DNA of 64,000 nucleotides from Bacillota bacterium (GCA_023390115.1 JAEWDM010000011.1:1-64000), one strand, 5' to 3'; shown: positions 28,001 through 35,402, numbered from the stretch's first letter. The notes: generated by a model not told the origin, from the letters alone. Translations and numbers: made by a program.

Positions 28001-28162
28001 ACTGCCGACGGGGGCTACAGCATATCTGTGAGCTTCGGTGAGTTTACAAATACCAGGACAAGAGGGCCGGGCGGGAGTGCCGCACAGCCTGTTAAATTAA
28101 ACGGAGCGGGGCAAATGGACGCTGTGACCTTTACAGTGGTGGGAAGCATGTATGACGATTGA
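25094..28162 (+). CDS. Large secreted protein of Tad locus (DUF5704-like)
   Basis: A 1022-residue protein with a signal peptide (KKKVSIFLIFIFVISHFG). The mature part is mostly beta-strand-like, with Gly/Tyr/Ser-rich stretches and a Cys/His cluster near 615-650 (YHSHSSGCYN, VCGRSSG). Similar large proteins at clostridial Tad loci are annotated DUF5704 (memory-based). The first 200 codons are AT-rich and the remainder is not. With the SLH protein it forms the surface end of the operon. Possible adhesin or tip protein; function unknown. Confidence 0.7.
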   Translation: MKKKVSIFLIFIFVISHFGVRNLNNVKASNIEDTILRANTDIRLMYGLSYDYYVKGEGANAGYIVNNNGERLNTNLLMGDWERDGFAYRPSNSEYFKELSRDNIEFNNEDRYFRVFVFGGKPSDAHYLGSDMEGNLFSNVYHPVDTWNSSKAVEKYSWVNRPWEADSQLNPQKKICAQGSFDLVNMQIRINNHTDEVRRQELEGYYEDLKKLVQDYFPLSFEGMNAKFDGSYKTTNWLEYIHIMQPPTYYTWGMGRMWNSGGQYYKTILIPPFKFLDQPDYSATVLRTGTEAGADENGEYEAVVEFRVNNCPQSGEVCPPISLELEGGRITGGAVPDSCILTPGIVDGWIQYNDGAFTISDKTSVMDGIDWMNSLLTTEGGRGKEYRAGEHVPFIKELDGGVSTYCRIGSDKKTVKNYIMFKWKPDENAEQVKMKAYINMGPDNLPEGASSGNNYDEAVMSISKRLSASGEYLLDYDVISGDFVYGVNNGQTLNASVELPQNSSGWYDWSAGWEEGSLTRGQLDKLLADPASIAGDMDYGSEYDPISTSETSVSKLPSISWTTKKSYFGFEPSTGRFKSNGSFSYGSGYAANGANPSAQLKLDSFGEIFRTARYSAYRSYHSHSSGCYNSEGVRVCGRSSGPYNPVSGTVTQTGRFPYCSDTVEIQSMTYNGKSMPLINLKKDERTEGTGTGGGAKRKIVWEGDRWGIPVVRYMRSIDSQGNTSSLSRVLGNHGEERIFQHLDSAEVSYSVDTSFAGHFQADRENAYNNEGNYKGLSFKYAPFATDRQLQSYAYPIKSGYFYVPYAVYRVNIKTEIYKRHGEQTEHNNIVNSIKDSFGLDIGLPTMKSNGDAVIDIDGRAYGSYPVHIGQQYGKSEHRLEYGRGPENDADMYLTGGEEQLLGNTDPLFRRILEGWTYSGTQDSWGGAYSTDSYKYREYINEADIYKIEEQTTLTFTVNPEKLRFYIIPQTADGGYSISVSFGEFTNTRTRGPGGSAAQPVKLNGAGQMDAVTFTVVGSMYDD

Positions 28163-28243
28163 TGCTGACGCCCCTGTATGCAAAGAGAGAAATATGATAA
28201 AATAATAGGTGCCAATATAAAAGCTATAAAAGGAAGTGTTTAA

Positions 28244-28630
28244 ATGTCAGATATTACAATAGTTAATACCGATAAGGCGCCTAAGGCTATAGGCCCGTAT
28301 TCTCAGGCAGTGAATGTTGGGGGGAGGATTTTTACATCGGGACAGATTGGAATTATTCCCGAAACAGGGGAAATGGTTCAGGGAGGAGTGGAGGCCGAGG
28401 CAAAACAGGCGCTTGATAACCTGAAGGCTGTTCTTCAGGCTGCAGGAAGCGAAATGAGGTATGTAACAAAAACTACGGTATTTATAAAGGATATGGGGGA
28501 TTTTAATACTGTAAACAAGATCTACGGACAATATTTTGAAGCCCCTTATCCTGCAAGATCCTGTATAGAGGTGTCCCGTCTTCCTAAGGATGCCCGGATA
28601 GAAATTGAAGCTATAGCCTTTGTTCCGTAG
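28244..28630 (+). CDS. ridA: RidA family enamine/imine deaminase
   Basis: A 128-residue RidA/YjgF protein of standard length. Seen: IGPYSQAV, GQIGI, ALDNLKAVL and the C-terminal PARSCIEVSRLPKDARIEIEAIA, with the Arg that binds the substrate carboxylate. It hydrolyses reactive 2-aminoacrylate-type intermediates from PLP enzymes. AAAGGAAG precedes ATG. It has its own gap on both sides, so it is probably monocistronic. Confidence 0.95.
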   Translation: MSDITIVNTDKAPKAIGPYSQAVNVGGRIFTSGQIGIIPETGEMVQGGVEAEAKQALDNLKAVLQAAGSEMRYVTKTTVFIKDMGDFNTVNKIYGQYFEAPYPARSCIEVSRLPKDARIEIEAIAFVP

Positions 28631-28672
28631 GGGCTTACAGCTATTTGAACCAAATTCTCAGCCTTACTGCTG

Positions 28673-28719
28673 CACAAAACGGCATGCATCCTTACGGAAA
28701 CAATGCATGTCGTTTTGTG
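28673..28719. terminator. Hairpin between convergent ridA and ketosynthase genes
   Basis: A 17-base arm, CACAAAACGGCATGCAT (28673-28689), pairs with 28703-28719 with one mismatch. The A and T tracts inside the arms would serve as weak T-runs in either direction, as in bidirectional terminators. Confidence 0.65.
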
Positions 28720-28729
28720 TGAGGGCTAA

Positions 28730-29737
28730 CTATTTTCCCCACTTCAGTGTTGCAGCAATATGGTTTTCGCCGGCTCCTGAGGAGGCAATAAAGAGTATGC
28801 TTCCATCTTTCAGCATTCCCCGCATATCGGCTTCGAATAAATTTACAGGTATGCATGCCGATGCCATGTTTCCGTACTTGCCGAAGGTTTCATAGGAATT
28901 TGCAGGGTTTATTCCTACACAGTCCCTCCATGCTCCATGTGCCCAGTGGCATGGCTGGTGAGACAGGAACAGGTCTATATCGGAGGCTTTAAGCCTTGAC
29001 TTTTCCAGCGTTTTCTCCAGAAGGAGCTTCATATGGTTTACAGACTCTTTTCCTACCTCTCTTATTATAGGATCAAACGTTAAAAGGGGTTTTTCCATCG
29101 AAGGCATAAAGTGCCTGCGGTTATAGCTCTCAGGCTGTCTCATTTGCAGTGTGAAGCCCTTATGGTACTGGCCGTGAGAGTTGCAAAATGACGCTATATA
29201 ACCCTTTCCCTCGCTGACCTGACCCATTACCGCCGCACCTGCCCCATCTCCCAGATAACAGCACTGGTAGTCGCTGTAATCTGCCAGCTGAGAGCAAAAG
29301 GCAGAGGTTATTATAAGTATTTTTTTAAATTCTCCTGCCGCGATCAGGTTTGAAGCTGTAACTACCATAGTGACAAAGCTTGAGCAGCAGGTATCTACAG
29401 ACCAGGCGCCGGAATTTTTTAGCCCAAGCTTGTGCTGTACAAGGCAAGCATTGCTGGGGAGAATTTCATCCTGTATCATAGACTGAACTATAACAAGGTC
29501 AATCTCCTCAGGGGAAACGCCTGCCGCTTCAAGAGCTCTTTTTCCGGCTTCGGCTTCGGCATCGGAAGGAAGCATATCTATAGGGAAAACTCTTCTTTCA
29601 TTTATGCCTTCAAAAGGGTTTTTTCCTTCTTTCAGTTTTGAAAAACGGATGTTTGTCCAGAATTCGTTTTTTCTAACCTCTTCCGGTATTACTGCTGCAA
29701 TTCCAAGGATTCCTGCGGGAACTAACATTTTTGACAT
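28730..29737 (-). CDS. FabH-like 3-oxoacyl-ACP synthase III family protein
   Basis: A 335-residue thiolase-fold enzyme with the KAS III triad: Cys118 in VDTCCSSF, His in FLSHQPCHWAHGAW, and Asn in YGNMASACIPVNL. It would condense an acyl-CoA with an acyl-ACP or another acyl acceptor. It stands alone, without fab genes, so it may make a specialised acyl product rather than membrane fatty acids. ATG 29737 is chosen for the AGGAGG six bases before it. Confidence 0.85.
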   Translation of the reverse strand: MSKMLVPAGILGIAAVIPEEVRKNEFWTNIRFSKLKEGKNPFEGINERRVFPIDMLPSDAEAEAGKRALEAAGVSPEEIDLVIVQSMIQDEILPSNACLVQHKLGLKNSGAWSVDTCCSSFVTMVVTASNLIAAGEFKKILIITSAFCSQLADYSDYQCCYLGDGAGAAVMGQVSEGKGYIASFCNSHGQYHKGFTLQMRQPESYNRRHFMPSMEKPLLTFDPIIREVGKESVNHMKLLLEKTLEKSRLKASDIDLFLSHQPCHWAHGAWRDCVGINPANSYETFGKYGNMASACIPVNLFEADMRGMLKDGSILFIASSGAGENHIAATLKWGK

Positions 29738-29780
29738 AAAATACCTCCTATTATACATTTATTTTACTATATCATGTAAA

Positions 29781-29809
29781 ATTATAATAAAAGTCCTATA
29801 ATATGTCAA
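29781..29809 (-). promoter_or_regulatory. Consensus sigma-A promoter of the ketosynthase gene
   Basis: Minus-strand TTGACA (29809-29804), 17 bases, TATAAT (29786-29781): an exact consensus match, about 45 bases upstream of the start. Confidence 0.88.
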
Positions 29810-29945
29810 ACAGCTAATAGACGTATTTTTACATATCATAGAATTTTTTATATTATAAATATAAATGGGTGTCGTTGGGTGGTATTTATAGATAGCGAAC
29901 TGTAAAACTAAGTATTTTCTTCTATCTAAAGGTCCGTTATCTCAT

Positions 29946-29982
29946 AAAAAAACCGGCACAGCTTTTTAAGCCGTGCCGGTTT
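29946..29982 (-). terminator. Terminator after the YvlB-like gene
   Basis: AACCGGCAC and GTGCCGGTT form the stem, with an A/T tract on each side; in the minus direction the transcript ends in a run of U. It is 13 bases after the stop at 29995. Confidence 0.9.
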
Positions 29983-29994
29983 TCTCATGTAAAG

Positions 29995-31197
29995 CTATTT
30001 TACAACCTCAATATACCCGTTGCTGGTTTCGGCGTTTATGGAAACCTTCTCCGCATATGAGCCGTATCCGCTGCTTTCAGCCTCTACAAAGCTTCCCCCC
30101 AGCCCCTGCTTGTTGATATTGTGGTAAGTCATTTCGGGTATAAGAAGATTGATGCCCCCGTTGGTTGTTTGTGCCTTGATTTTATAGCCCCTGCTGTCCA
30201 TATCATTCATATTGACCTTTATGCCCGCATTTGTAGTTTTAAGAGACATGCCGAGCTCGGGGCAGCTTTCATGGTTTTGTGCGTTTTCCACACTTATTCT
30301 TCCATTTGTTGTCACAGCCTTTACATCCTGTCCCTTTATATGCTTTATGTCTATTACCGCATTATTTGTGTTTATGCTTATGTCACGGCCTATGATGTAA
30401 TTTACCTGAACCTTGGCATTTTTCGTGCTTGCGGAAATGCGATCGCTATTTACCCCCATGAGCTCTATGTGGCTGTTTTTAGTTATGCTCTCAAATACCC
30501 TTGAGAGGGAATCCTCCGCATATATCCTGCCATTTGAAGTCTCCAGCCTGATTTTATCGAATTTAAGCGCGGGAAGGAATATTTCATGCGAAATGCTTAC
30601 ATTGCCGGGCCTGCTGGGCCTTAATGAAATATTGCCGCCCAAATCCTTGAAGTCAAGAATATCCTCTGTGCTGTTGCCGGGGCTTTTTATTTTTGACTTT
30701 ATTACTATTTTACTCTCGGTATGCTTTTTTACCGTAATATAGCCGTTTATTCCCTCGATATTCAACTCCATGCCTTCGGCAGCAACCGCTTCAAAGCTTT
30801 TTTCCACAGTGGGAAAGCTTCCGAAGAAATTAAACAGGTTTGTGTCAACAAAGCTGCCGACAAAATCCACCATTTTGTCTACAAAGCTAAAGGTGGTGGA
30901 GGCTAAGTTCTTGCCCAGCTTTTCAGCCTTTGTGCTGAACTCGTCAACCATCCGGTCGAAATCCTTTTGGCTGTAATTGTTTTTTAAATCCTTTTTCCAG
31001 TCATGAATCTTATCCCTTAGCTTTGCAGCCTCCTCATGAAATGATGTCTGCTTTTGCTGCTGCTTGAAATTACTTTCTCCCGCAGTCTGCCTGCTGCCGC
31101 CCTCGAGCGCCGATATAAGCTTTGCAGCCTCTTCGCTGGTTATTTTTCCTTCCTCAAGCATCTTAAGTATAAGCAATTTTTCTTCACTTAAAGACAT
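29995..31197 (-). CDS. YvlB-like DUF4097 beta-helix protein
   Basis: A 400-residue protein. The N-terminus (LSEEKLLILKMLEEGKITSE) is a SHOCT-like helical module, followed by a charged helical region (about 50-130) and a DUF4097 repeat domain with many short strands such as VEAVTTNGRISVE-type units (TTNGRI, TTNAGI, TTNGGI). In Bacillus such proteins are linked to membrane-stress regulons. ATG 31197 is favoured over an upstream TTG at 31224. It lies 32 bases after DUF2089, in the same operon and regulated by its promoter. Confidence 0.85.
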   Translation of the reverse strand: MSLSEEKLLILKMLEEGKITSEEAAKLISALEGGSRQTAGESNFKQQQKQTSFHEEAAKLRDKIHDWKKDLKNNYSQKDFDRMVDEFSTKAEKLGKNLASTTFSFVDKMVDFVGSFVDTNLFNFFGSFPTVEKSFEAVAAEGMELNIEGINGYITVKKHTESKIVIKSKIKSPGNSTEDILDFKDLGGNISLRPSRPGNVSISHEIFLPALKFDKIRLETSNGRIYAEDSLSRVFESITKNSHIELMGVNSDRISASTKNAKVQVNYIIGRDISINTNNAVIDIKHIKGQDVKAVTTNGRISVENAQNHESCPELGMSLKTTNAGIKVNMNDMDSRGYKIKAQTTNGGINLLIPEMTYHNINKQGLGGSFVEAESSGYGSYAEKVSINAETSNGYIEVVK

Positions 31198-31229
31198 ACT
31201 GTATTCACATCCTCCCAATCTCAATAATC

Positions 31230-31598
31230 CTAGCCGTTAATCAGGCTCAGAGCCTCTTCTACGGAGAGCTCGCCGCTGTTAAGCCTGTCAAGAACTTCCT
31301 TTCTCTTAACGCTTGCCGAAGATTCCACATCAGACCTGTAGCCCAATGCCGCGGCTGCATCCTCAAGCTTGTTTTTTACTGTGGGGTATGAAATCCCCAG
31401 CTCCTTTTCAACTTCCTTTATATTTCCTCTGCATTTTATAAATACATCTATAAAAGCTTTCTGCTCATCTGTAAGCCTGCAAAATTTGCATAAGTTAAAA
31501 TGGCCTTCTATATTTGTACCGCACTCATCGCAGCTTATTCTGGTAACCTCTGTATTGCTGCCGCATACCGGACATTTCCCCAGTACCTCCTTAGACAT
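31230..31598 (-). CDS. DUF2089 transcriptional-regulator-like protein
   Basis: A 122-residue protein: two CxxC pairs (CPVCGS and CDECGT) form an N-terminal zinc ribbon and a third lies in LCKFCRLTDEQ; the middle (EVEKELGISYPTVKNKLEDA) is a helix-turn-helix; the C-terminus (DRLNSGELSVEEALSLING) echoes the SHOCT-like start of its neighbour. ATG 31598 follows GAGGTGAG. The likely role is an autoregulator that binds the inverted repeat at 31641-31690; that is inference. Confidence 0.88.
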   Translation of the reverse strand: MSKEVLGKCPVCGSNTEVTRISCDECGTNIEGHFNLCKFCRLTDEQKAFIDVFIKCRGNIKEVEKELGISYPTVKNKLEDAAAALGYRSDVESSASVKRKEVLDRLNSGELSVEEALSLING

Positions 31599-31640
31599 TT
31601 CACTCACCTCTTTTTGGTTGATAAAATAAATAAGCTCACT

Positions 31641-31690
31641 AAAAAACTTTAATAATATTATACTCTATATTAATATTATTAAAGTTTTTT
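31641..31690. promoter_or_regulatory. Perfect 20-base inverted repeat overlapping a promoter
   Basis: Arms 31641-31660 and 31671-31690 are perfect 20-base complements (key part CTTTAATAATATTA) around a 10-base spacer. On the minus strand TTGACA (31701-31696), 17 bases and TAATAT (31678-31673) form the promoter of the DUF2089 operon, so the repeat covers the -10 and start site. The most likely function is an operator. Confidence 0.82.
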
Positions 31691-31808
31691 GCAAATGTCA
31701 ACAATTATTATTAACATTATCAATTAAATTATTAATTTTTTTAATGATGTATTTAAAAATATTGCGGAATATAGAAAAGAGCAGCAAGTTCAAGCCCGCT
31801 GCCTCCTG

Positions 31809-32408
31809 TCAAATCTCTCTTCTCCCCTCAAGGGCTTTTGCCAGAGTAACCTCGTCAGCATACTCCAGATCTCCTCCTACAGGTATGCCGTGAGCTATTC
31901 TTGTAGTTTTTATCCCGAGAGGCTTTAAGAGCCTGGATATATACATTGCCGTAGCCTCGCCCTCAATATTGGGGTTGGTAGCCAGAATAGCTTCTTTTAT
32001 GCTGCCGTCCTTCACCCTGGACAGCAGCTCTTTTATTTTAATATCCTCAGGGCCTATGCCCTCCATTGGCGATATGGCACCGTGCAACACGTGATATACG
32101 CCCTTAAACTCCCTTGTGCGTTCCATTGCAACCACGTCTCTGGGATCCTCAACTATACATATTACAGAGGGATCTCTGGAGGCACCTGTGCATATACTGC
32201 ACGGATCGGTGTCTGTCAGATTGCTGCATATTGAGCAGTATCTGGTTTTAAGCTTTGCTTCCATGATGGCATCTGCGAGCTTTTCCGCCTTTTCGTCGGT
32301 AAGGTTTAAAACATGAAAAGCCAGCCTTTGTGCCGTTTTATGTCCCACGCCCGGAAGCTTTTCAAATTCTTCTATAAGACGTGCGACTGGTGCCGCGTAG
32401 AAACTCAT
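31809..32408 (-). CDS. recR: Recombination mediator RecR
   Basis: A 199-residue RecR, normal length: helix-hairpin-helix LPGVGHKTAQRL, a four-Cys zinc motif (CSICSN, CSICTG), Toprim (VICIVEDPRDVVAMER) and the C-terminal GIPVGGDLEYADEVT. With RecF/RecO it loads RecA on gapped DNA. It follows ybaB, the usual dnaX-ybaB-recR order, here with a PilZ gene inserted before ybaB. Confidence 0.97.
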   Translation of the reverse strand: MSFYAAPVARLIEEFEKLPGVGHKTAQRLAFHVLNLTDEKAEKLADAIMEAKLKTRYCSICSNLTDTDPCSICTGASRDPSVICIVEDPRDVVAMERTREFKGVYHVLHGAISPMEGIGPEDIKIKELLSRVKDGSIKEAILATNPNIEGEATAMYISRLLKPLGIKTTRIAHGIPVGGDLEYADEVTLAKALEGRREI

Positions 32409-32445
32409 TTATTTATCTCCATCTGATTGTTTGACATTATTTAAG

Positions 32446-32790
32446 TTAAAACAATCCCGGCATTCCGCCTATACCGCCTGTAATTTTACTCATTTCACTG
32501 CTTACCATTTCGTCCGCCTTGCGTAAGGCCTCGTTGACAGCAGCCATAATAAGATCCTGGAGCATTTCAACGTCATCCGGATCCACAACCTCAGCCTTTA
32601 TGGTTATTTCCTGTATCTCCTTTTTACCTGAAGCGATAACTGTTATGGCTCCCCCGCCTGCACTGGCCTCCACTGTTTTTAATTCAAGCTCCTCCTGCAG
32701 CTTTGCCATATCCTTCTGCATTTTCTGGGCCTGCTTCATCAGATTGCCCATATTTCCTCCGCCAAATCCCGGAAATCCGCCTTTTGCCAT
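32446..32790 (-). CDS. ybaB: YbaB/EbfC nucleoid-associated protein
   Basis: A 114-residue YbaB family DNA-binding protein: Gly/Met-rich N-terminus GFGGGNMGNLMKQAQKMQKD, amphipathic helix and ITVIASGKKEIQEITI. It has an AGGAGG ribosome site. It is 38 bases upstream of recR in the same operon. Confidence 0.96.
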   Translation of the reverse strand: MAKGGFPGFGGGNMGNLMKQAQKMQKDMAKLQEELELKTVEASAGGGAITVIASGKKEIQEITIKAEVVDPDDVEMLQDLIMAAVNEALRKADEMVSSEMSKITGGIGGMPGLF

Positions 32791-32887
32791 ATCATTTTCC
32801 TCCTGCCTGTGTCTTATGGTAGATTCACCCCAAGGCGCATCATTATTTATAATTATAATGAAAGATCATAATATATACAATAAAATT

Positions 32888-33457
32888 TTATTTGTCTTCG
32901 TTTTTATCTCCGTATTTGCTTGTAAGAGAGAGCCTTGCCACAAGAAGCTTTAAATGGTGGATGAATTTTTTGTGTCCTTTCAGGGTTTTAAAGCCCACCC
33001 TGAATTTATCGTCTTCTTTAATGCAATAGATTATTTCACACTTGATTTCATATGGCATCTGATCAAGACGCATAGTAAATACAAGTATTGAGCCTACCTT
33101 TATTTCACTGTCCGAAACCCCTCCTATACCTGCCATGGAGACATCGAACAGCGTAAGGGTAATAGGCTTTTCCGGCGGCACGAGCTCTGTGCCCGGAGGC
33201 TCTGCAATAAGCTCGCATATTATGTTTTGTATATACCTGACTCTTACATACCTTCTTCTTTCCTCAAGTATTTCCTTGTTAAGCTTTTTATTAAAGGAAT
33301 GATCGTTGCCCCATACATATTCGTCCTCAGACTCCTGCGGGGTAACATCTCCGGTGTCCTCGGGCTCAGGCTTGCGCAGCTTCTCATCTTTTAGGAGCCC
33401 TTGCTTATCGCCCGGTTTTTCATTATCTTTCCCAATGATAATTTTATTATTATACAT
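32888..33457 (-). CDS. PilZ-domain protein
   Basis: A 189-residue protein with a charged, low-complexity N-terminus (about 1-60) and a C-terminal PilZ domain: RRRYVRVRY (the RxxxR site) and FDVSMAGIGG (the D/N-x-S-x-x-G site), both needed to bind cyclic di-GMP. It therefore reads c-di-GMP; its target is unknown. ATG 33457 follows GGAGAG. It sits between dnaX and ybaB, an unusual insertion. Confidence 0.85.
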   Translation of the reverse strand: MYNNKIIIGKDNEKPGDKQGLLKDEKLRKPEPEDTGDVTPQESEDEYVWGNDHSFNKKLNKEILEERRRYVRVRYIQNIICELIAEPPGTELVPPEKPITLTLFDVSMAGIGGVSDSEIKVGSILVFTMRLDQMPYEIKCEIIYCIKEDDKFRVGFKTLKGHKKFIHHLKLLVARLSLTSKYGDKNEDK

Positions 33458-33510
33458 AGCGGCTCTCCACAACTTATATTTTATATAACGCTTTATATTG
33501 GGTGATCACT

Positions 33511-33563
33511 CGTACTGCGTTTCATAAATTCGTTCCCTGTATAATTGGTTGGAACGCAGTACG
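33511..33563. repeat. Inverted repeat with wide spacer, before the PilZ gene
   Basis: CGTACTGCGTT (33511-33521) is a perfect inverted copy of AACGCAGTACG (33553-33563), 31 bases apart, just upstream of the PilZ start. Confidence 0.6.
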
Positions 33564-33567
33564 TTTG

Positions 33568-33613
33568 TAGAATAAATCATAAATTCAAAGGAACAAATTT
33601 ATGATTTATTCTA
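33568..33613 (-). terminator. AT-rich hairpin starting at the dnaX stop codon
   Basis: Perfect 18-base arms at 33568-33585 and 33596-33613; the dnaX TAG stop (33613-33611) is the first part of one arm. Likely a transcription terminator or 3' end stabiliser, though it has few G-C pairs. Confidence 0.6.
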
Positions 33614-35263
33614 CTCGTCTATTACATTCAGAGGAACATTGGCTTTCGAAGCAAGATCTCTGGCCGTAGCCATAAGCTCATCCTCGCTGGGCGCATCCTG
33701 CGCTTCGGTATTAGTCTGTACGTCACCCTCGCTAAGGCATTTAATTTTCACTTCTCTGCCGAGCTTTTTGGAAGCGGCAGCTTCTACGACCTCAAGGTTT
33801 TCCGCTTTTGATGCCACCATTTTACAAAATCCCTTGTCTGCTCCGAAAACAATTCCTATAAACCTGTCATCAAGCAGCAATGCTTTTGTACCTATAAGGT
33901 TTGAGTAAAGCACCATTCGTCCGGTGGATTTAAGCTCGTTTATCACAGCCTCCCACTCGGCAATCTGCTCAAGTGGCTTTCCGGAAAGCTTAGCTTCCCT
34001 ATGTGAGGCTGTCTGCCCGGAGGGTACCTTCTTTGGGCTCTTCGGGAAGGAGCTTTTAAATGCTGCATCCGGCTTTAGCTCCGGATAAGGGACAGGGAGC
34101 GCTCCGGCTACCGCTCCGGCTGTTTTTTTCTCAAGCTCCGCAAGCCTCTCAAGAATACTGTCATCAGCTTTATTTAAAGCGGGGTCACACAGCTTTATGA
34201 GTGAAACCTCAAGAAGTATTCTCGGATTGGATACCCACTTTAAGCCTGACTCCATGGCCGACAGCTCTTTTATCGCCATTATTATTTTTTCCTTGCTCAA
34301 TTCCTTTTGCTGCAAAAGCATTCTTTTAACCGAGTCCTCCGAGGCATCAATAATATCCCTGGGACTAGATGCCATCTTACATATCAGAAGATTCCTGTAG
34401 TAATACACAAGTCCCGATACAAACTGGGATATATCCTTGCCTTCCATAATAAGTATATCGACAAGCTCAAGGATTTTGCTTATATCCCTTTGAATCACAG
34501 CGTCAAGCATATCCGCAGTAAATATATCATTTGATATTCCCGCAACGGACAGCACATCCTCATAGGATATTGTGCTATTTCCCAGTCCTATGCATTGATC
34601 AAGCAGGCTTATGGCGTCTCTCAGCGCACCGTCGGCAGCTTTGGCAATAAGCCTTGCGGCATCCTCGTGCATTTCAATATTGCTTTCCCGGGAAATTTTC
34701 ATAATGCGTTCTACTATGCTGTCTATTGAAATCCTTTTAAAGTCAAATCTCTGGCAGCGTGATAAAATTGTTGCCGGAAGCTTGTGAGGGTCAGTGGTCG
34801 CAAGTATGAATACTACATGCGGAGGCGGCTCCTCAAGAGTTTTAAGCAGCGCGTTAAAGGCCCCTGTTGAAAGCATATGGACCTCATCTATTATATATAC
34901 CTTGTATTTGGCCTGAGAGGGGGCATAGATTACCTCGTCCCTTATGCTGCGCACGTTATCTACGCTGTTGTTTGAGGCGGCGTCTATTTCTATGACGTCC
35001 AGAATGCTTTCAGACAATATTCCCTTACAAATCTCGCATTGGTTGCAAGGGTCTCCGTCATTAGGGGACAGGCAGTTTATTGCCCTGGAGAATATTTTTG
35101 CCATTGTGGTCTTTCCGGTGCCCCTTGTTCCGCAGAAAAGATAGGCGTGGGCTATACGGCCTTTGCTTACGCCGTGTTTTAAGGTTCTTACTACATGCTC
35201 CTGCTCAACTACATCCTCAAATACGGCAGGCCTCCATTTTCTATATAAAGCAATGTATGACAT
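33611..35263 (-). CDS. dnaX: DNA polymerase III subunit gamma/tau
   Basis: A 550-residue clamp-loader ATPase: GTRGTGKTT (about 45-53), a zinc site (CLSPNDGDPCNQCEIC), DEVHMLSTGAFNALLKTLEEPP split by Walker B, and sensor ATTDPHKLPATILSRCQRF. Domain III ends near residue 365; the rest is the tau-specific part. An A-run and hairpin at residue 379-380 may produce a gamma-like short form. ATG follows GGAGGC. Transcribed downstream of the SRP RNA. Confidence 0.97.
   Translation of the reverse strand: MSYIALYRKWRPAVFEDVVEQEHVVRTLKHGVSKGRIAHAYLFCGTRGTGKTTMAKIFSRAINCLSPNDGDPCNQCEICKGILSESILDVIEIDAASNNSVDNVRSIRDEVIYAPSQAKYKVYIIDEVHMLSTGAFNALLKTLEEPPPHVVFILATTDPHKLPATILSRCQRFDFKRISIDSIVERIMKISRESNIEMHEDAARLIAKAADGALRDAISLLDQCIGLGNSTISYEDVLSVAGISNDIFTADMLDAVIQRDISKILELVDILIMEGKDISQFVSGLVYYYRNLLICKMASSPRDIIDASEDSVKRMLLQQKELSKEKIIMAIKELSAMESGLKWVSNPRILLEVSLIKLCDPALNKADDSILERLAELEKKTAGAVAGALPVPYPELKPDAAFKSSFPKSPKKVPSGQTASHREAKLSGKPLEQIAEWEAVINELKSTGRMVLYSNLIGTKALLLDDRFIGIVFGADKGFCKMVASKAENLEVVEAAASKKLGREVKIKCLSEGDVQTNTEAQDAPSEDELMATARDLASKANVPLNVIDE
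34096..34129 (-). promoter_or_regulatory. Candidate frameshift signal in dnaX
   Basis: A run of seven A (34129-34123 on the minus strand) spans codons GAG-AAA-AAA-ACA at residues 379-380. Five bases later GGAGCG and CGCTCC (34117-34112, 34101-34096) can form a stem with a 10-base loop. Losing one A reaches TAG after about four codons; a -1 shift reaches TAA after 23 codons. See findings. Confidence 0.5.
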
Positions 35264-35402
35264 AAAGCCTCCTACAAATTAAACAATACTTCCGGTATAA
35301 CGAGCCGGCAGCACTGTACCGGTTAGGAAAGAAATATAACAAAGCACCATTAAACTGATTAACAGTTATAATGATATCATATAATGAAAAATCCTTCAAA
35401 AT

